Shown: in pieces, positions 25,129-33,984 of the stretch | Position numbering within the stretch: the first letter of the stretch is position 1 | How the letters are laid out: each line of letters opens with the position of its first letter | Assembly (NCBI RefSeq): GCF_003324525.1 | Contig: NZ_QGDC01000001.1 | Span: 620,001 to 684,000 of the forward strand | Direction: 5' to 3' | Source: Mucilaginibacter hurinus | Lineage (GTDB): Bacteria; Bacteroidota; Bacteroidia; Sphingobacteriales; Sphingobacteriaceae | DNA length: 64,000 nt | Translations under genes and position numbers: made by a program | The notes under the pieces: model-generated | Databases searched by the model: none | Seen by the model: the letters and a program-made list of their open reading frames with translations, nothing else | Told to the model about the DNA's origin: nothing

Positions 25129-25344
25129 CTATCCTTTCGTTCCCATCGTGCTTTCAAATCGGTAAACCGCTTCATCATTGATGATCTCAGGCCCGATCAC
25201 TTTGGCATTGGTGAGTACAGGGTAGGTGCCTGCAAAAAAGTTTTGTACATCGGTAACTGTAAAATTGTCGTTGGGGTCGGTCAGTCTTACATCCTGTCCG
25301 TTCTCCTTGTGCAGGAATACCCTCGGTAAAATCAGTGTTTTCAT
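25129..25344 (-). CDS. PRTRC system protein C
   Basis: A 71-residue protein typical of PRTRC C: LPRVFLHKENGQDVRLTDPN, then VQNFFAGTYPVLTNAKV and a final F-E-S-T-M-G-T-K-G. It is related to the small ubiquitin-like or C-type partner proteins of the system. It lies 9 bases after protein E and 2 bases before the true start of protein F. Confidence 0.85.
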   Translation of the reverse strand: MKTLILPRVFLHKENGQDVRLTDPNDNFTVTDVQNFFAGTYPVLTNAKVIGPEIINDEAVYRFESTMGTKG

Positions 25345-25353
25345 GGCAATTGC

Positions 25354-25953
25354 TTAATCTTTAAATTGGTTCGCTAACTTGTCGTAGATCTCTTTGCCTG
25401 CTAAGATCTCTTTGCGCCTGCTTTCGATCAGTTCCGCTTTATCGGCGTGATCGGCAGGGTCAGGCAACTGCGCTAATGCTTCGACATATTTCATCTGTTT
25501 AGCCAGTTCTTTAGATCTTTCCATCGCTTCGTCGAATAACCTCTTTTTCTGAGCTTTGGCTTCGGTGTCGTCAACCTGCGGACTGAACAAATTTTGTTCG
25601 TCGTCCTTGTCATCCTCGGGTTCAGTAGCACCTCCTTTGGCTATTTTATCTTTATCGTTCTTGCCGTTCTTTTTGGCTTTTTCCAGTTCCTTTTGGTAGG
25701 TTTCCAAATTGTTAATGATGCCAACGGTTTGTTTAACTGGCTGTGCGAACTGCCCAAAAAATCCCTCGTCCAGTTCGGTAGCTGTTCCTTTGAATAGCAT
25801 GGGTGGCAGGCTGTTCCCTGCGGTTGCGGTGATATTTCCTTTTTTCAATACTGCTGAAACGGTTATCACCCCTGTTTCATCGTGGTGGATATTTAAGAGC
25901 AGGTTTCCATTAATTTGCAATCCTGCTATCTGTTCAAAAAAGTTCGTTTTCAT
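25354..25953 (-). CDS. PRTRC system protein E
   Basis: A 199-residue protein. The N-terminal 90 residues (MKTNFFEQIAGLQINGNLLL and PPMLFKGTATELDEGFF) match PRTRC E. The rest is a highly charged Lys/Glu/Asp-rich coiled-coil region. It opens the recognisable PRTRC block E-C-F-B-ThiF. Proteins A and D of the full system were not found in the window. Confidence 0.82.
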   Translation of the reverse strand: MKTNFFEQIAGLQINGNLLLNIHHDETGVITVSAVLKKGNITATAGNSLPPMLFKGTATELDEGFFGQFAQPVKQTVGIINNLETYQKELEKAKKNGKNDKDKIAKGGATEPEDDKDDEQNLFSPQVDDTEAKAQKKRLFDEAMERSKELAKQMKYVEALAQLPDPADHADKAELIESRRKEILAGKEIYDKLANQFKD

Positions 25954-25964
25954 GGTTCTTAATT

Positions 25965-26177
25965 TTAAAGTGATTTAAATAAAATGTAATTGCCGTTGCG
26001 GGTTCGGGCGGTAAAGCCGTTACTTTCAATGATGCCTTTAATCAGGTTCTCGGCCTGCCTTGCTTCTTCGGCATCTACCGCACTCATATTTAAGAGTGCG
26101 GTTTGGTCAAAGAATTTGAGGGTCTTGCCCAAAATGCGCAGGGCTTTTATTTCGGTCTTATTCGCTAATATGCTCAT
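25965..26177 (-). CDS. Small unknown protein of the PRTRC neighbourhood
   Basis: A 70-residue protein (ALRILGKTLKFFDQTALLNM, later FTARTRNGNYILFKSL) of unknown family. It looks like a small alpha/beta protein. It sits 11 bases upstream of protein E and 3 bases after the membrane protein gene, in an operon of small genes, so it is probably expressed. Confidence 0.6.
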   Translation of the reverse strand: MSILANKTEIKALRILGKTLKFFDQTALLNMSAVDAEEARQAENLIKGIIESNGFTARTRNGNYILFKSL

Positions 26178-26180
26178 GGC

Positions 26181-26432
26181 TTATAGTTTTAAATGGTTAA
26201 TGCCTGCGACAGCCAGTAGAAACAAACCTGCCAATCCGCACAGGTTAGCGGCTATCATTAAGATCAGTTCGATGGTCGTGGTCACCACCAAACGGTGGTA
26301 ACTGCTGAATTGCTGTAATCCTGTAACTCCCCTGCGGTTAAACCTGCGCCTGCCGATAGTGTAGCGGATGAACAGGCATAAGGCAATCAAGATCATTGCG
26401 CAGGGGATGGTATAGCTGTGTTGTGTTTTCAT
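26181..26432 (-). CDS. Small membrane protein
   Basis: An 83-residue protein with two hydrophobic helices (about 9-25 and 52-77) separated by a basic loop (RRRFNRRG). Family unknown. It lies in the same tight minus-strand run, 2-3 bases from its neighbours on both sides. Confidence 0.55.
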   Translation of the reverse strand: MKTQHSYTIPCAMILIALCLFIRYTIGRRRFNRRGVTGLQQFSSYHRLVVTTTIELILMIAANLCGLAGLFLLAVAGINHLKL

Positions 26433-26434
26433 GA

Positions 26435-26809
26435 TCAGGTAAATAAAAGTTCTACTGCGGCTTTAAACTTGGGGTCGGTCTGTTTTTCCAGTTGAACGTA
26501 TAGGTTCAGGGCATGGCGGGTAAACATCGCCAAATACCCATCGAATAACTGGTCAGCGAAAACGTTGGGCGACCTGTACAGATCTTTGGGGTATTTAGCC
26601 ATAATGGCCTGTACCCTTTCAGCCAGTTCAAACCACATTTCTACATTTAAAAAACCGTTGTCCCATTCCTCGCGGATATGCTCTTTGTCATTTAATACCG
26701 TTTCGGTCAACTCGTTCAGATAACCCAAAAATTCGGGGATCTCCTCTCTTAGTAAACTGTGCAAAAGCCTTGCTTTCGCTACGTTATTCATCAGCGTTAA
26801 AGGTTGCAT
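26435..26809 (-). CDS. Unknown helical protein
   Basis: A 124-residue, predominantly helical protein (ARLLHSLLREEIPEFLGYL, WDNGFLNVEMWFELAERV) without recognised motifs. Its position within the PRTRC/DUF932 run suggests an element-maintenance role, but no function can be read from the sequence. Confidence 0.6.
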   Translation of the reverse strand: MQPLTLMNNVAKARLLHSLLREEIPEFLGYLNELTETVLNDKEHIREEWDNGFLNVEMWFELAERVQAIMAKYPKDLYRSPNVFADQLFDGYLAMFTRHALNLYVQLEKQTDPKFKAAVELLFT

Positions 26810-26865
26810 GTGTCAATTTTAAGGGTGGATAAAAAAGCAGGGGAATTGCTCCCCTGCATGGGTTA

Positions 26866-27933
26866 TTAATTCAGGGTCAGGGCATCCGCTCCATTTCGGG
26901 CGAACTTTCCGCAGAGGTCGAAAGCCACCTGCGCCCTTTGTTTGGCGGTGCCATCCATGATGGATCTGAATTTGGCATCACCATCCTTAAAATTGCGCAC
27001 GTTTTGGTAGTAGCCTGTGATGGCATTATAGGCCCCGAACAATGTTCCTGCGGTCGTTTCCATCGTTTGGGTGGGGTTACCCATCGCATAGGCTAAGGCA
27101 TTATCTACGATGTTGATGTAGGTGGTAGATAGCTTATCTACCAAACCCAATTCCAAATTGTTAATTACCTCTTTGTTGGGTGCCAATGCCAATTGTATCA
27201 GTTTTTTCACCTGTTTATCGGTGATGCGCACGTTTGTCCAGTGATTGAACAGTTCCTCTAATTCCTGCGCCATTACCTGCGATATGCCCATTAAGGTATG
27301 CGCCTGTTTCAGGCGCTCATTAGCTGATGCGGTGTGCCTGATCTTGATGGCGTTGGTATGATTTCGCATGGCGGCATTCAAGGTGTTATTACAAACGATG
27401 CGGGTCGGGGTAAATGCTGCGGTTATACTCCCGAAGCCATCATGCGAGGTGGTCAGGAACAAATACTGCTCGATCAGATCCTCTTTGCCGACCTTGATAT
27501 AATCGGGCAGTTTAGCGGTAATGAATATGCGCTCGCCCTTACCCAATGCGCCTGCGGTCTCATATTTAATGCCGTTACCACCACCTACGATAGCATCAAA
27601 GAATTGGAAGGCATCGGCATTTTGTACGACTTCGTAGTCCTTGCCAACCACACCCAATACCGAATTATTATCGGTGCGAACGGTAGCAAAAAAGTTAGGT
27701 ACATCAATTTTAGGAAATGCGATACTTTCTGCCATTTCATTCAATTCGTTGGGCAGGGAGTTGGTGAACAAGGGACGTTTTTCAACGTTATAGTCTAACC
27801 CCGCATAGCTTATCGCCTCGGCACTGGTGGGGTGATCTTCTACGATCTGACCTAACCCGTGCCATGCCTTTTCCTTTACACTGAAAAAACTAACTTTCTC
27901 TGTTTGCTCGTTATAAAAAAGATTGTGTGCCAT
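26866..27933 (-). CDS. DUF932 (phage/plasmid-like) protein
   Basis: A 355-residue protein with the DUF932 hallmarks: AWHGLGQIVEDHPTSAEAI near the N terminus, YEVVQNADAFQFFDAIVGG, and CNNTLNAAMRNHTNAIKIRH in the middle. It is widespread on plasmids, phages and ICEs; a role in element maintenance or anti-restriction has been suggested but is not settled. It lies between the ssb-like gene and the PRTRC block in one transcription direction. Confidence 0.88.
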   Translation of the reverse strand: MAHNLFYNEQTEKVSFFSVKEKAWHGLGQIVEDHPTSAEAISYAGLDYNVEKRPLFTNSLPNELNEMAESIAFPKIDVPNFFATVRTDNNSVLGVVGKDYEVVQNADAFQFFDAIVGGGNGIKYETAGALGKGERIFITAKLPDYIKVGKEDLIEQYLFLTTSHDGFGSITAAFTPTRIVCNNTLNAAMRNHTNAIKIRHTASANERLKQAHTLMGISQVMAQELEELFNHWTNVRITDKQVKKLIQLALAPNKEVINNLELGLVDKLSTTYINIVDNALAYAMGNPTQTMETTAGTLFGAYNAITGYYQNVRNFKDGDAKFRSIMDGTAKQRAQVAFDLCGKFARNGADALTLN

Positions 27934-27976
27934 TTTCTTAAATTTTAAAGGTTAATTACTCTGTAGTTGGGATAGC

Positions 27977-28288
27977 TTAGTTTGCCGATTTGGTCAGCAT
28001 TTGGATCTGTTCGGTACGAAACCGCAGGCTTGCCATTGGCTCACCGTCACGGCTTACCCACGGTTCGGCGGTCATAAAGCCCGATAGCTGAACCAACATG
28101 CCTTTGGTTAAATAAGGTGCGATACCCTCCCCACGCCAGTAGGTGCAATCCACAAAGGCGGTTTCTTCCTTGCGTTCGCCTTTGGATCGGTAGGTGCGGT
28201 TAACTGCTACCCTGAAACCTGTTACTTTTTTGTCCTCGCCTGCTGCTCTCACGGTAGCGTCTGCTACCAATCTTCCTGTGATCTCCAT
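27977..28288 (-). CDS. ssb: Single-stranded DNA-binding protein (short form)
   Basis: A 103-residue OB-fold SSB: MEITGRLVADATVR, VTGFRVAVNRTYRSKGERKE, FVDCTYWRGEGIAPYLTKGM. It lacks the acidic C-terminal tail of housekeeping SSBs, as is common for element-encoded copies. It could protect single-stranded DNA during conjugative transfer. It is the first gene of the long minus-strand module, preceded by the structured non-coding region. Confidence 0.9.
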   Translation of the reverse strand: MEITGRLVADATVRAAGEDKKVTGFRVAVNRTYRSKGERKEETAFVDCTYWRGEGIAPYLTKGMLVQLSGFMTAEPWVSRDGEPMASLRFRTEQIQMLTKSAN

Positions 28289-29034
28289 GATTTTAATTTT
28301 TATGGTTAATTAATTCTGTTATGGCCATTCGGCGGAAAACCTCATTTGGCCTTTGATAGAGGCAGAAAATTTGCGCGGGGGGCTGGCATGCAAGGCTGAC
28401 ATAGAAAAAATACGACCCGTAGCGCAGCGGAGGTGTGGAGATTTTTTCGGTCACGAAGCCTGGCCTTGCTTGCCGAAGAGGTATAAATTTGCCTCAGCAA
28501 AGGCTAAATGAACGGGACCTTAAACAGTCTGTAATTGCTATCCCTTAACAGGGTCATTGGTGTACCGAGCGAAGGCCCGCATATACCAGCGGGGAAAAGC
28601 AGGCCGCCCTGCCGGCTACCATTGCCGGCCGAGGCGTCCGAAGGATCACAGTCGGCTTTTCCCCGTACCATTTGAGATCACATCAAGTCAGTGGTGAAAA
28701 CGGCCGGACCTTAAAACCCCAGAAATTGCGGGGTTAAGACGAACGCAGTTTGACCAGGCGCATGCCGTCAACCAGTGAAGACAGAGCCCCGCTTTTTTAC
28801 GGACATTGGCTACGCCGTTTGCAGCGAAGCGAAAATGGCGTGGCACCCGGTCAATGATCGCAGCGGCATCCTTTGTAAAAGATACAGCGGAGAGCGTGGC
28901 CCGAAGGGGACCGTATAACCCTTTTTATGAATCATCAGATTGTGGAAATTTAATTTGACCCGAACCAGCTTTTGTTATTTAAATTAGCCTTTCGCTATTC
29001 CTGAGGCCATTTTAGACCGATCGATCTGAACGAC
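28289..29034. other. Structured GC-rich non-coding region (possible oriT or ncRNA)
   Basis: About 750 bases with no convincing reading frame on either strand. They contain CGGGGAAAAGC (near 28590-28602) with its complement GCTTTTCCCCG (near 28653-28667), a hairpin AACCCC...GGGGTT near 28713-28735, and a repeated GGACCTTAAA (near 28515 and 28706), each followed by an ATTGC. The base composition is richer in G+C than its surroundings. The place between the divergent ssb-led operon and the SEFIR gene suits an origin of transfer or replication, or a structured leader RNA. The structure is visible; the role is inferred. Confidence 0.45.
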
Positions 29035-30312
29035 ATGAACATAGAAGATATTAAAAATCGCGAGGATTATATCAATTATATCCTGCTGCAACTTTATGCA
29101 AAGATCCACCCCATTAAATTCGGCGCGTTCTTCCTGGAACTCATGCCAGCCGGAGGAATTGACGGTTTTCGCGATCTGTTAGACGGACTTACCGATAGTG
29201 GATTGCTCAACCGCATCTCCCAGCCCGGCCCGCCGGTTGCCGTGTTGCCCGGAAGAAATGAACTTGACCTGCGTTACAGTATCAGTGTTAAGGGTATTCA
29301 GCATTTGAAAGATGAAGGTCTGATCGGCACGTCCAAAAAGCAGTCCATTACTTCCGTTCCGGAAGTGACAGAAAAAGAAGTGTTCGTCACTTATAGCTGG
29401 GATAGCCGGGAGCATAATGAAAAGGTGATCTCCTTTACCAATTTTCTCCGTGATGAAGGATTCAATGCCGAAATGGATCTGATGCATTCGCAGGCACAGT
29501 CTGCCGTGGATTTTATGAAGATGATGCACCAGATCATGACCGATTATAAAAAGGTCATCATCGTATTGTCCAAAGGATACAAACAGAAAGCAGAGGCTTT
29601 TCAGGGTGGCGTAGGTAATGAATACAACCTGATCCTGAAGGATATGGATACGCATCCTAATAAATATATCCTGGTATCTTTCGACGGCATCCATGACGAG
29701 CTATTTCCGTTGTATTTTAAAGGCCGCCAGGTCATCGACCTGTCTGACAGAACACGATTGAACGATCTTTATGCCAAGTTAAAAGATGAACCGTTGATCA
29801 CATTTTCTCCTGTCGGCGCTAAAAAGCCGGAGGTCGTACAAAAAGAGATCGCGAAGTTTTCGATAGCAGGGAAGGATCTGGAGCTGCGGGGGCTGATCAG
29901 CCATGTTAATAATTCCAGCCAGTTCGCACAGGAATACACGAACATCGAATTCGATCTGTCGCTTGAGTATAACAATCCTACGGACCATGTATTTGGGGAT
30001 TACAGCATAGAAGTACATTACCCGGTAAATAGTACTGGTTTTGATGTTAACGGCCGTATTGAGGGTGAGTACAAGGTCATCACATATGATAATCCGCCGA
30101 AGATCTTTGCCGGGCAAACCAGGACCTATAAAATGGAATCATTGATCGTCAGGGACAGCAATGTGCGAAAAGTGTTAAACTCCGCGCTGAAGATCAAGGT
30201 CTTTACCGAAAATGGTACGATCGAAAAAGAGTTTCCGCTGGCCGGCAGTTTGGTCGTTAAAAACAATTATGGGCAGGAGCTTGTCCTGACACCGGAAATG
30301 TTCAGAAGCTGA
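29035..30312 (+). CDS. SEFIR-domain protein
   Basis: A 425-residue protein. Residues about 1-100 look like a winged-helix-type domain (FRDLLDGLTDSGLLNRI, then VKGIQHLKDEGLIG). A SEFIR (TIR-related) domain follows at about 113-235: EVFVTYSWDSREHNEKV, FLRDEGFNAEMDLM, KKVIIVLSKGYKQKAEAF and VGNEYNLIL. The last 150 residues are beta-rich. SEFIR/TIR domains in bacteria are often signalling or NAD-directed effectors in phage defence; no separate sensor gene is adjacent, so this may be a single-protein system. Catalytic activity cannot be judged by eye. Confidence 0.8.
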   Translation: MNIEDIKNREDYINYILLQLYAKIHPIKFGAFFLELMPAGGIDGFRDLLDGLTDSGLLNRISQPGPPVAVLPGRNELDLRYSISVKGIQHLKDEGLIGTSKKQSITSVPEVTEKEVFVTYSWDSREHNEKVISFTNFLRDEGFNAEMDLMHSQAQSAVDFMKMMHQIMTDYKKVIIVLSKGYKQKAEAFQGGVGNEYNLILKDMDTHPNKYILVSFDGIHDELFPLYFKGRQVIDLSDRTRLNDLYAKLKDEPLITFSPVGAKKPEVVQKEIAKFSIAGKDLELRGLISHVNNSSQFAQEYTNIEFDLSLEYNNPTDHVFGDYSIEVHYPVNSTGFDVNGRIEGEYKVITYDNPPKIFAGQTRTYKMESLIVRDSNVRKVLNSALKIKVFTENGTIEKEFPLAGSLVVKNNYGQELVLTPEMFRS

Positions 30313-30334
30313 CCTGAAAAAACCTGATCTCGCT

Positions 30335-30363
30335 ATTTTTACGAAGCCCGATCAATATATTTG
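30335..30363 (+). promoter_or_regulatory. Putative promoter of the DUF6660-like gene
   Basis: TATATTTG at 30356-30363 fits TAnnTTTG, with a T-rich -33 region at 30335-30340. Position +1 would fall almost on the ATG at 30370, so the leader is very short. Confidence 0.5.
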
Positions 30364-30369
30364 ACACCG

Positions 30370-30681
30370 ATGAGAATGATCTGCTTCCTGCTTTCCCTGT
30401 TTTTTCTTGCGCTGGACCTGGAGCCGTGCAAAGACTTTATGGGTGCTTCTGATGCGGTCATGACCACATATCTGAAAGAACATCATCAACCGGAACAGTC
30501 GCAGGACCAGTGCCCGCCGATGTGCAGTTGTAATTGCTGTAACATGCAGGTCGTGTTCCGCCACCAACCTGAATTTTGCCCTGTCTCAGTCCGCGCAGGC
30601 GATACGCTGTTCTATCAAATTCCGGAAAAGCCGGTCAACCGCCCCGGCATGATCTGGCAACCCCCAAAGTTTTCCGCTTAA
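30370..30681 (+). CDS. Small secreted Cys-rich protein (DUF6660-like)
   Basis: A 103-residue protein from ATG 30370 (a frame from 30361 adds three residues). It has an N-terminal signal (MRMICFLLSLFFLALDLEPC), then a Cys/Met/His cluster (C-P-P-M-C-S-C-N-C-C-N-M) and a C-terminal K-P-V-N-R-P-G-M-I-W-Q-P-P-K motif. Proteins of this type sit beside metal-efflux genes in Bacteroidetes, suggesting periplasmic metal handling. Here no efflux gene is adjacent. The next 269 bases hold no gene. Confidence 0.6.
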   Translation: MRMICFLLSLFFLALDLEPCKDFMGASDAVMTTYLKEHHQPEQSQDQCPPMCSCNCCNMQVVFRHQPEFCPVSVRAGDTLFYQIPEKPVNRPGMIWQPPKFSA

Positions 30682-30950
30682 ATCATTCTCACCGATAAGA
30701 ACCTGATCAATGATCAGGTATCCGGGATCCCTTACGTCATTTTTTTCGAGCTCGTTGTCCATTGTCAAACAGCAAGGCTGATCCGCGCTGTGTTCAGAGG
30801 AAGGAAAACCACGCGATATTTCACCTGTTCGCCTATCGCCCAGATCGAAAAAAACGGGAGGGCGGTATATCGGTATGACTGATCGCTACCCCACGGTAAG
30901 CGCTCATATAAATCGATAAAAAACCAATGATCTAATTAAGCCATTGCCTA

Positions 30951-33900
30951 ATGCCTTATTATTTTTCTACCTATCTATTCCTTAGAATGCCAGTATTTCC
31001 ACTGACCGACAAGCAGCGGTCAATGAAGCAAATTCTCGCAGACCCGCTGTTCAGGGCAGCAATATTTATAGCCAGCCCCATTTTCTACCAGAAAATATCC
31101 AAGAACAAATTTGATATCGCGCGCTTATCAGCGAAAGAGAAGCTCACGCTATGGAAATACATGAACCGGGCTACCTACCGGCCAACACCGTTCGGCTTGT
31201 TCGCTTCCATTAGTTCCTGCTACTGGTCAACCCTGACAGATATAAGGCCCGCTGACGATGGCGGTCTTTGGGCACATATAGCGCCGGACCAGCGATTTAC
31301 CCGCCTCGCCGGTGAAAAGTTGTTGAACGTGATGCAGAACCAGCTTTTATATGAGGCCAACCCGACGCTCTATCTGTTGCAGCGCAATTACCGGTTTATA
31401 CGAACAGAGATCAACCAAGAACAAAAGAGGATCTACCGGTTGCAATCCGTCAGGGCATCCTCCGTGATCCGGGACCTGTTCAAGTTCTGCAGGAACGGCA
31501 GGGCACAAGCGGTCATTATACAACGGATCATGAATAAAGCCAGGTGTACCGATGCTGTGGCGACCGATTACTTTGCGTTTTTGAGGGACACGCAGTTATT
31601 GTTACCCGTACACAGGGCAACGATCAATGGAAAGGATCATTTACAATGGCTGATGCAATTTGAACCCAAAGATGGACAGGCTTCTACTGAGCTGGAGCGG
31701 CTGCTGGCGTTGTTCGGAAAGCAGCGGCTACCATTGGCAGGCCAATTAAAAGGAATGAATGGGGAACTTGATTTGTTCCTGAACCAAAAGGATCAAGGCG
31801 ATCAGAAGACGGGTGTCAATATCACGCTACAACGTGAACTGGCCGCCGCGACCTTAAGCAGCGATTACCAGGAAATGATCAAAGCCGGGCTGTTCGCCTT
31901 AAATTGTCTTTGCCCGACCCAGGACATTGACGGCCTCAGGCAGTTTACACAGCAGTTCCAGCGACATTTCGAGGGGCAGCGCATTCCTTTACTGCAAGCG
32001 CTTGATCCGGAACGCGGTATCGCCTATCAGGATATGGCATCGAGCTCCCAGAACCCCCTGTTGGAGACATTGAACATCTACCGGCGTAACAGCCATGCAG
32101 ACCCGGGCGAGTGGCACACCTCGCATGCTTTCCTTCTACAGCGGTGGCTGGCAATGGAAAAAAATGGCGAACAGGTCATTATGCTCGACCAGGAAGACCT
32201 GGAGAACCTACAGCCTAATGAAACCACCAGCTCCGGCCCCGGATTTTCGGTTTTGTTCCGGATCGCCGGTGATACGTTATTTCTCGAAAGCGCAGGCGGT
32301 GCAAATGGGCCCGCCATGCTCGCACGTTTCACTGTGACCGATCCGCAGATCGCTGCAAGTGCCAAAGAAATGGCCCGTCAGGTGGAGGCCTTGAATCCGA
32401 ATATTATTTTTGCAGAATTATTGCACCTTTCCGATCCGCATACGGATAATATCAATCGGCGTGAAAAGATATGGGCATACGAAATTCCGCTTACAGCCGC
32501 AGCTCAGTCACACCCTGATACACAAACGTTGAGGCTCGATGACCTTTTTATTGAGATCAAGGCACAACGCATCATGCTTTGGTCTAAAACGAACAACAAG
32601 TACGTGATCCCGCGGATGACCTCTGCCTATAATCATAGTATCGACCAATTACCTGTTTTCCGGTTTCTGGCGGATCTTTCCTACCAGTACGGCGTGAACC
32701 ATTTACACTTTGCATTGGCAGATCACTTTCCAGGCCTGATCAGCTACCCGAGGGTCAGCTATGGTCGAACGATCATCAGTTTAGCGACCTGGATCTTTAG
32801 CAATACGCAATTACAGGACATTCTACAGGCGGACGATCCGCAGTTGCCGGAATTGTTCGGTCGTTTCGCTACAACTTACCGGCTGCCACCCGTATTCAGT
32901 TTGAGCGAAGGGGATCAGCAACTGGTCTTTTTCCGAGATGATCCGGAAGATGTCTGTTTTTTTAGAGCATCCATCCGGTCGAAGGAAACGGTTAAATTAA
33001 TGGAGTTTTTAATTCCGGGGAACGAGGTCGTATCTCGTGATCCCGACTTCCGGTCTTATCTGAACCAGTTCAATGCCTACCTTATTCCTTCCATCCCGAT
33101 GGACCTGCCCAGGGCCAGCAACTATCAAGGCCGACCTAATGCCAGAAGGAAATTCATTCCCGGTTCGGAATGGTTATATCTGAAGATCTATCTTCCCCAT
33201 TTGAGCGCGGACCGGATACTATTGAAGATATGGCCGCTGCTAAAGAAACGTTATGTCCAGGGTAAGATCAGGCAATGGTTCTTTATCCGTTATGAAGACC
33301 CTGCACCGCACCTTCGCCTTCGGATCAAACTTGATCCGCTGGAGATCAATGCGGTGCTTGTCGCCTTTCGTTCGCTTTTGGATGATCATATCCAGGAGCA
33401 GGTGATCAGGGAATATCAGTTGGATACCTATGACCGCGAGCTTGAGCGGTATTTCGCGGGCGGCATCGAGGCGACCGAGCGTTTCTTTGCCGCGAGCAGT
33501 AACTTTGTGATGAGCTACCTGTCTGCGGGCCGGCGGCGGCCGCTCCCCCCGGTTCACTTAACTGCACTGGTCAGCACCCAAAAGCTCCTCGACCATCTGC
33601 TGCCGGAGGATCATGAGCGTATCAGCTACCTTAAAAGTTCCTATGAAGGCCTGGCCAGCGAGTTTGAAGGGCAGCAGATGAAATATGAAATGGATCTAAA
33701 GTTCCGGAACTTCCGCCAAGCCATCGATGCCATACTCTCCCAGCAACATCCCTTTGGGCCGGGCGTCCTGGAGCGGGCGTTCCGAACCCTTATTCATGCG
33801 GGGAAAACCTTGAAGCCTGCGATAGACAAGCATCCGGAAGACCGGGCGGCTTATATTCAAAGCATCCTGCATATGCATTTGAATCGGGTGTTTACGGACC

Positions 33901-33974
33901 AGCAGCGAAAGCAGGAAATGCTGATCTATTATCTGCTTTATAAATGGCACATCGGCCGGCAGGCAAAGCGCTGA
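30951..33974 (+). CDS. Lantibiotic dehydratase, full-length LanB type
   Basis: A 1007-residue class I lanthipeptide dehydratase. The N-terminal glutamylation domain (about 30-650) carries the conserved R-P-T-P-F-G-L-F motif near residue 78. The C-terminal SpaB_C elimination domain (about 740-1000) begins at WLYLKIYLPHLSADRILLKI and contains WFFIRYEDPAPHLRLRI. Such enzymes dehydrate Ser/Thr in precursor peptides using glutamyl-tRNA. A leader-like small gene lies 1.9 kb downstream (35902), across a divergent two-component system. No LanC cyclase, protease or transporter is in the window. Confidence 0.88.
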   Translation: MPYYFSTYLFLRMPVFPLTDKQRSMKQILADPLFRAAIFIASPIFYQKISKNKFDIARLSAKEKLTLWKYMNRATYRPTPFGLFASISSCYWSTLTDIRPADDGGLWAHIAPDQRFTRLAGEKLLNVMQNQLLYEANPTLYLLQRNYRFIRTEINQEQKRIYRLQSVRASSVIRDLFKFCRNGRAQAVIIQRIMNKARCTDAVATDYFAFLRDTQLLLPVHRATINGKDHLQWLMQFEPKDGQASTELERLLALFGKQRLPLAGQLKGMNGELDLFLNQKDQGDQKTGVNITLQRELAAATLSSDYQEMIKAGLFALNCLCPTQDIDGLRQFTQQFQRHFEGQRIPLLQALDPERGIAYQDMASSSQNPLLETLNIYRRNSHADPGEWHTSHAFLLQRWLAMEKNGEQVIMLDQEDLENLQPNETTSSGPGFSVLFRIAGDTLFLESAGGANGPAMLARFTVTDPQIAASAKEMARQVEALNPNIIFAELLHLSDPHTDNINRREKIWAYEIPLTAAAQSHPDTQTLRLDDLFIEIKAQRIMLWSKTNNKYVIPRMTSAYNHSIDQLPVFRFLADLSYQYGVNHLHFALADHFPGLISYPRVSYGRTIISLATWIFSNTQLQDILQADDPQLPELFGRFATTYRLPPVFSLSEGDQQLVFFRDDPEDVCFFRASIRSKETVKLMEFLIPGNEVVSRDPDFRSYLNQFNAYLIPSIPMDLPRASNYQGRPNARRKFIPGSEWLYLKIYLPHLSADRILLKIWPLLKKRYVQGKIRQWFFIRYEDPAPHLRLRIKLDPLEINAVLVAFRSLLDDHIQEQVIREYQLDTYDRELERYFAGGIEATERFFAASSNFVMSYLSAGRRRPLPPVHLTALVSTQKLLDHLLPEDHERISYLKSSYEGLASEFEGQQMKYEMDLKFRNFRQAIDAILSQQHPFGPGVLERAFRTLIHAGKTLKPAIDKHPEDRAAYIQSILHMHLNRVFTDQQRKQEMLIYYLLYKWHIGRQAKR

Positions 33975-33984
33975 ACCGGTATTT

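Noticed and set aside
29179..29694. 171-residue minus-strand frame opposite the SEFIR gene
   Set aside because: Antisense shadow of a well-supported domain protein.
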